A stretch of 64,000 bases of DNA, taken from contig CAVSUM010000011.1 of NCBI GenBank assembly GCA_963731105.1, forward strand, positions 124,001-188,000, written 5' to 3'. Origin of the DNA: RPQJ01 sp963731105. Lineage in GTDB: Bacteria > Pseudomonadota > Gammaproteobacteria > Steroidobacterales > Steroidobacteraceae. Shown one piece after another: positions 61,024 through 64,000 of this stretch; the stretch's first letter is position 1, and every line of letters begins with the position of its first letter. The notes below the pieces were generated by a model. That model had not been told where the DNA came from. It ran no database searches and saw only the letters and a program-made list of their open reading frames with translations. Both the position numbers and the translations under genes were made by a program.

Positions 61024-62841
61024 ATGGCCTTCTTCGCGGAACTCAAGCGACGCCGCGTCGGCAAGGTGGCGATCGCCTACGGCACCATCGCATGGCTGGT
61101 GACCGAGGCGTCGTCCGTGGTGCTGCCGGCGCTGCGGTTACCCGACTGGACGGTGACCTTCATCGTCGTGTTCCTGCTGGTCGGCTTTCCGGTGGCGATG
61201 ATCCTCGCGTGGATCTTCGACGTGGGCCCGCAGGGCATCGAGCGCACCGAGCCGCTCGTGAACGAGCCGGCAGGGACGCGCGTCAGGTTGCGCATGGCCT
61301 ACGGCGCCGTCGTGCTGCTGCTGCTGGCGGGCCTCAGCTACCTGCTGTACGAGCGCGGCTTCGGCCGCGCGCACGCCGGCCAGCCGCACAGCTCGATCGC
61401 GGTGCTGCCGTTCACCAACCTGAGCGGCGACCCGGCGCGCGACTACTTCAGCGACGGCATGAGCGAGGAGCTGCTGAACCTGCTGTCGCGCGTCCCGGGC
61501 CTGCAGGTCGCGTCGCGCACGTCGTCGTTCGCCTACAAGGGCCGCAACGTCGACATCCGCGAAGTGGGTCGTGAGCTGGGCGTCGAGACGGTGCTCGAGG
61601 GCAGCGTGCGCCAGGCGGGCGAGCAGGTGCGCATCACGGCGCAGCTGATCGACGCGGAAAGCGGCTTCCACCTCTGGTCCGAGACCTACGAACGACGCCT
61701 CGAGGACATCTTCCGGGTACAGGACGAGATCGCCGCGGCGATCGTCGCCAAGCTGCGCATCGAGCTGGCACCCCAGGAGCAGGCACTCGCGGTCCGCGAC
61801 AAGGCGCCGACGCAGAACGTGCAGGCGTACGAGCTGTACCTGCAGGGGCGCGCCGCCTGGAAGCGGCGCGGCGAGGACAACCTGAAAAAGGCCATCGACC
61901 TGTACCAGCGTGCCATCGGGCTCGATCCGGGCTTTGCGCGCGCACATGCCGCGCTCGCCTCGGCGTACGTGGTGCTGCCGGGCTACACGCGCGAGGAGGG
62001 CGACGAGGCGCAGTTCCTGCGACTGGCGGAGACCTCCGCGCGGCAAGCGCTGTCGATCGACCCGAACATCGGCGAGGCCCACGCCGTGCTGGCCCAGATG
62101 AATGCCCAGCGGGGCGACCTGCTCGACGCCGAGTCGGGCTTCTTCTTTGCCATTTCGCTGGAGCCGAACGACCCGACACCGCACCACTGGTACTCGCTGC
62201 TGCTCAATCGGGTGGGCCGCATCGACCGTGCGCTGGAGCAGGCGCGCCGGGCGCAGGAACTGGATCCCACGTCGGGCGTGATCGCTGCGAACCTGGCGAA
62301 CGCCTACCTGACCAAGGGTGACGACGAACAGGCGCTGCGCTACGGGCGCCTGGCGCGCGAACTGGGCAACACCAAGGGTGCGTACGGCATCGAGACCACG
62401 GTGGCGATACGCCGCGGCCAGTGGGACGAGGCTCGTCGCACCATCCTGCTGCAGGAGACCGTGCCAGCGGAGCTGCGTGAGGAAGCGCGCAAGTTCGTCG
62501 ATGCGCTGGCCGACCCGAAGCTGCGTCCGCCGCTCGTCGCCGACATGCGCGCCATCGACCCGAAAATCTCCAGGCAGATCGACCTCGTGCAGCCGTACGT
62601 GCAACTCGGCGAGGTCGACCTCGCGTACCAGATCATGTTCGATGCGCTGCGGACCGACCCGCAGTCGTGGCAGATGCACTGGGACATGGCCGGGGCCTGG
62701 ATGTCGGAGGGTGCCGCGTTCCGCCGCGATCCGCGCTTCGCCGATTTCGCCGGTCGCATCGGCATGCTGGACTACTGGAAGCAGTACGGCTTCCCCGACA
62801 GCTGCCGAGCCGGCGACACCACGCCGGTCGTCTGCTCCTGA
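61024..62841 (+). CDS. TPR protein with N-terminal membrane helices and an adenylate-cyclase-like output domain
   Basis: 605 residues from the ATG at 61,024, which has a GGGCGGGG shortly upstream; GTG at 60,988 is possible. MAFFAELKRRRVGKVAIAYGTIAWLV is the start usual for this group; helices follow (TFIVVFLLVGFPVAMILAWIFDV; YGAVVLLLLAGLSYLLY). Residues about 125-250 (SSIAVLPFTNLSGDPARDYFSDGMSEELLNLLSRVPGLQVASRTSSFAYKG ... VRITAQLIDAESGFHLWSETYER) are the TolB-N-like domain found in CadC/adenylate-cyclase-type TPR proteins. TPR units fill the rest (AIDLYQRAIGLDPGFARAHAALASAYV; ALEQARRAQELDPTSGVIAANLANAYL). It lacks a cyclase or DNA-binding domain. Role unknown. Confidence 0.85.
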   Translation: MAFFAELKRRRVGKVAIAYGTIAWLVTEASSVVLPALRLPDWTVTFIVVFLLVGFPVAMILAWIFDVGPQGIERTEPLVNEPAGTRVRLRMAYGAVVLLLLAGLSYLLYERGFGRAHAGQPHSSIAVLPFTNLSGDPARDYFSDGMSEELLNLLSRVPGLQVASRTSSFAYKGRNVDIREVGRELGVETVLEGSVRQAGEQVRITAQLIDAESGFHLWSETYERRLEDIFRVQDEIAAAIVAKLRIELAPQEQALAVRDKAPTQNVQAYELYLQGRAAWKRRGEDNLKKAIDLYQRAIGLDPGFARAHAALASAYVVLPGYTREEGDEAQFLRLAETSARQALSIDPNIGEAHAVLAQMNAQRGDLLDAESGFFFAISLEPNDPTPHHWYSLLLNRVGRIDRALEQARRAQELDPTSGVIAANLANAYLTKGDDEQALRYGRLARELGNTKGAYGIETTVAIRRGQWDEARRTILLQETVPAELREEARKFVDALADPKLRPPLVADMRAIDPKISRQIDLVQPYVQLGEVDLAYQIMFDALRTDPQSWQMHWDMAGAWMSEGAAFRRDPRFADFAGRIGMLDYWKQYGFPDSCRAGDTTPVVCS

Positions 62842-62848
62842 GCGCCGC

Positions 62849-63934
62849 TTGAGCACCGACGCGGACCGGGACCAGCAGGCGCAGCGATTCGCGCCGCGAC
62901 TGCTGCAGTGGTTCGAGAGTGGCGGCCGCAAGGACCTGCCGTGGCAGCGCGATCCGACCCCTTACCGCGTCTGGGTGTCGGAGATCATGCTGCAGCAGAC
63001 GCAGGTGGGGACCGCGATCCCGTACTACCACGCCTTCATGCAGCGCTTCCCCGACGTACGCGCGCTCGCGGCGGCGCCGCTCGACGAAGTGCTGCACCTG
63101 TGGTCAGGACTCGGCTACTACGCGCGCGCCCGCAACCTGCAGCGGGCCGCGCAGGCGATCGTCGCCCGGCACGGCGGCGAGTTTCCGCCGGGACTCGCGG
63201 CAGTCATGGCCCTGCCCGGCATCGGGCGCTCGACGGCCGGTGCGATCCTCGCGCTGTCGCGCGGCGAGCGGCACGCGATCCTCGACGGCAACGTCAAGCG
63301 CGTGCTGTCGCGCTGGTTCGGCGTGCGCGGCCATCCGGGCGAGCCAGCGGTGGAACGGCGGCTGTGGGATCTCGCCGAGGCGTGCACGCCGGAGCGGGAC
63401 GTCGCGCAGTACACCCAGGCGATCATGGATCTTGGCGCGATGGTCTGTACGCGCGCGCGTCCCGCTTGCCTGTTGTGCCCGGTGAATGGCGACTGCGTGG
63501 CCCGCGCGCACAACCTGCAGGACCAGTTGCCGGAGCCGCGGCCGCGCTTGGCACGGCCAGCGCGCGAGGCCTGGCTGGTGGTCGCGATGCGCGGGGGCCA
63601 CAAGGTGCTGCTCGAGCGCCGGCCGCCGAGCGGCCTGTGGGGCGGCATGTGGGGCCTGCCCGAGTTTCCGACGCGCGCGCACGCGCTGCAGTTCTGCAAA
63701 GAGCATCTGGTGGGCGCAGCTGCGCCGCACGCGGGCCGGTCGCTGCGGCATGCGTTCAGTCACTTCGACTTCGAGATGCACCCGCTGGTGGTGCACTGCC
63801 TGGGCAAGGCCGAGTCGCTGCGCGACGACGATCGATTCCTCTGGTACGACGTGCGCCGCCCGGCGAAGATCGGCCTGCCACGACCGATCGCCACGCTCGT
63901 GACGCGAGTCACCACGGACGAGGAGAGCGCCTGA
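62849..63934 (+). CDS. mutY: A/G-specific adenine glycosylase
   Basis: 361 residues from the TTG at 62,849; no better start lies in frame. Removes A paired with 8-oxo-G. WVSEIMLQQTQVGTAIPYY, SGLGYYARARNLQRAA, the helix-hairpin-helix VMALPGIGRSTAGAIL with the catalytic Asp in AILDGNVKRVL, and the iron-sulfur Cys set C-x6-C-x2-C-x5-C (VCTRARPACLLCPVNGDC) are present. The C-terminal NUDIX-like domain begins at RPAREAWLVVAMRGGHKVLLERRPPSGLWGGMWGLPEFP. Confidence 0.95.
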   Translation: MSTDADRDQQAQRFAPRLLQWFESGGRKDLPWQRDPTPYRVWVSEIMLQQTQVGTAIPYYHAFMQRFPDVRALAAAPLDEVLHLWSGLGYYARARNLQRAAQAIVARHGGEFPPGLAAVMALPGIGRSTAGAILALSRGERHAILDGNVKRVLSRWFGVRGHPGEPAVERRLWDLAEACTPERDVAQYTQAIMDLGAMVCTRARPACLLCPVNGDCVARAHNLQDQLPEPRPRLARPAREAWLVVAMRGGHKVLLERRPPSGLWGGMWGLPEFPTRAHALQFCKEHLVGAAAPHAGRSLRHAFSHFDFEMHPLVVHCLGKAESLRDDDRFLWYDVRRPAKIGLPRPIATLVTRVTTDEESA

Positions 63935-63935
63935 C

Positions 63936-64000
63936 ATGCCGAACGCGAGTGCACCGCTGCTGCCTCTCGCGCGACGCTGCATTGCGGCGGGCGCACTGCT
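63936..64000 (+). CDS. Start of a gene running off the window
   Basis: An ATG one base after the mutY stop opens MPNASAPLLPLARRCIAAGA, which looks like the beginning of a signal peptide or membrane anchor. Only 21 codons are present, so it cannot be named. In Gammaproteobacteria small genes such as yggX commonly follow mutY, but this start does not resemble it. Confidence 0.45.
   Translation, partial: MPNASAPLLPLARRCIAAGAL

Noticed and set aside
61138..62931. 597-codon open frame on the minus strand
   Set aside because: Opposite the TPR gene, whose motifs are clear; composition typical of a GC-rich shadow.
1..64000. CRISPR array, rRNA genes or prophage structural genes
   Set aside because: No regularly spaced repeats, no rRNA-like sequence and no capsid, tail or packaging genes were seen.

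Overview
The window looks like two unrelated bacterial genomes joined at about 49,340. Bases 1 to about 49,340 (roughly 58-60 % GC by eye) carry marks of a Verrucomicrobia genome, probably of the Limisphaera/Pedosphaera kind: two-component sensors with seven-bladed propeller repeats and a Y_Y_Y domain, a DUF1559-type pseudopilin, DUF1080, many secreted esterases and sulfatases, autotransporter-associated strand repeats and a PEP-CTERM tail. From about 49,345 to the end GC is about 70 % and the genes are gammaproteobacterial in style: rhomboid protease, NatAB-type ABC exporter, Na/Ca exchanger, gamma-glutamyltransferase, M20 amidohydrolase, enoyl-CoA hydratase, an ECF sigma / anti-sigma / DUF4097 set, a TPR protein and MutY. 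The join falls inside the last ATPase residues of a sensor kinase and inside the first codons of another gene, so I read it as an assembly chimera unless reads span it.

Left part, housekeeping (1-12 kb): a broken small gene; a secreted protein of repeated domains split over two frames and bracketed by a 45-bp direct repeat; a propeller sensor kinase (2890-5916, minus); guaB; a minus-strand exbB-exbD-TonB-like-zinc-ribbon operon; an all-alpha dUTPase; hpt; moaD-moaE; tRNA-Val(UAC).

Left part, mobile zone (12-22 kb): a tyrosine recombinase next to the tRNA, remnants of a transposition module (small protein plus ATPase tail at 13.4-14.0 kb, transposase tail at 21.1-21.6 kb), an intact ISKra4-like insertion sequence with a 9-bp target duplication (16,519-17,951), and three carbohydrate-active genes between them: a CE15 glucuronoyl esterase, a DUF1080 protein with a frameshift, and a double sialidase-fold protein.

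Left part, pectin/uronate locus (21.7-46 kb, all plus strand): a GntR-FCD regulator with two palindromic operators in front, KDPG aldolase, KDG kinase, a hexuronate-type MFS transporter, four secreted alpha/beta hydrolases, a pseudopilin, three large secreted proteins that share a domain I do not recognise ('ETWSDGER' domain; one is fused to a pectate-lyase-type helix), a sulfatase and a sulfatase remnant, three GH28 polygalacturonase-like enzymes, then a second propeller sensor kinase. A plausible reading is that esterases, sulfatase and GH28 enzymes strip and cut pectin outside the cytoplasm, the MFS protein imports uronates, and KdgK and Eda send 2-keto-3-deoxygluconate to pyruvate and glyceraldehyde 3-phosphate. 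A 16-bp palindrome CTACCG-N4-SGGTAG recurs in front of the pseudopilin, the sulfatase and the second sensor, and may mark a shared regulon.

Many genes in both halves carry single-base frameshifts, several at homopolymers. This suggests residual sequencing error as well as some true pseudogenes.
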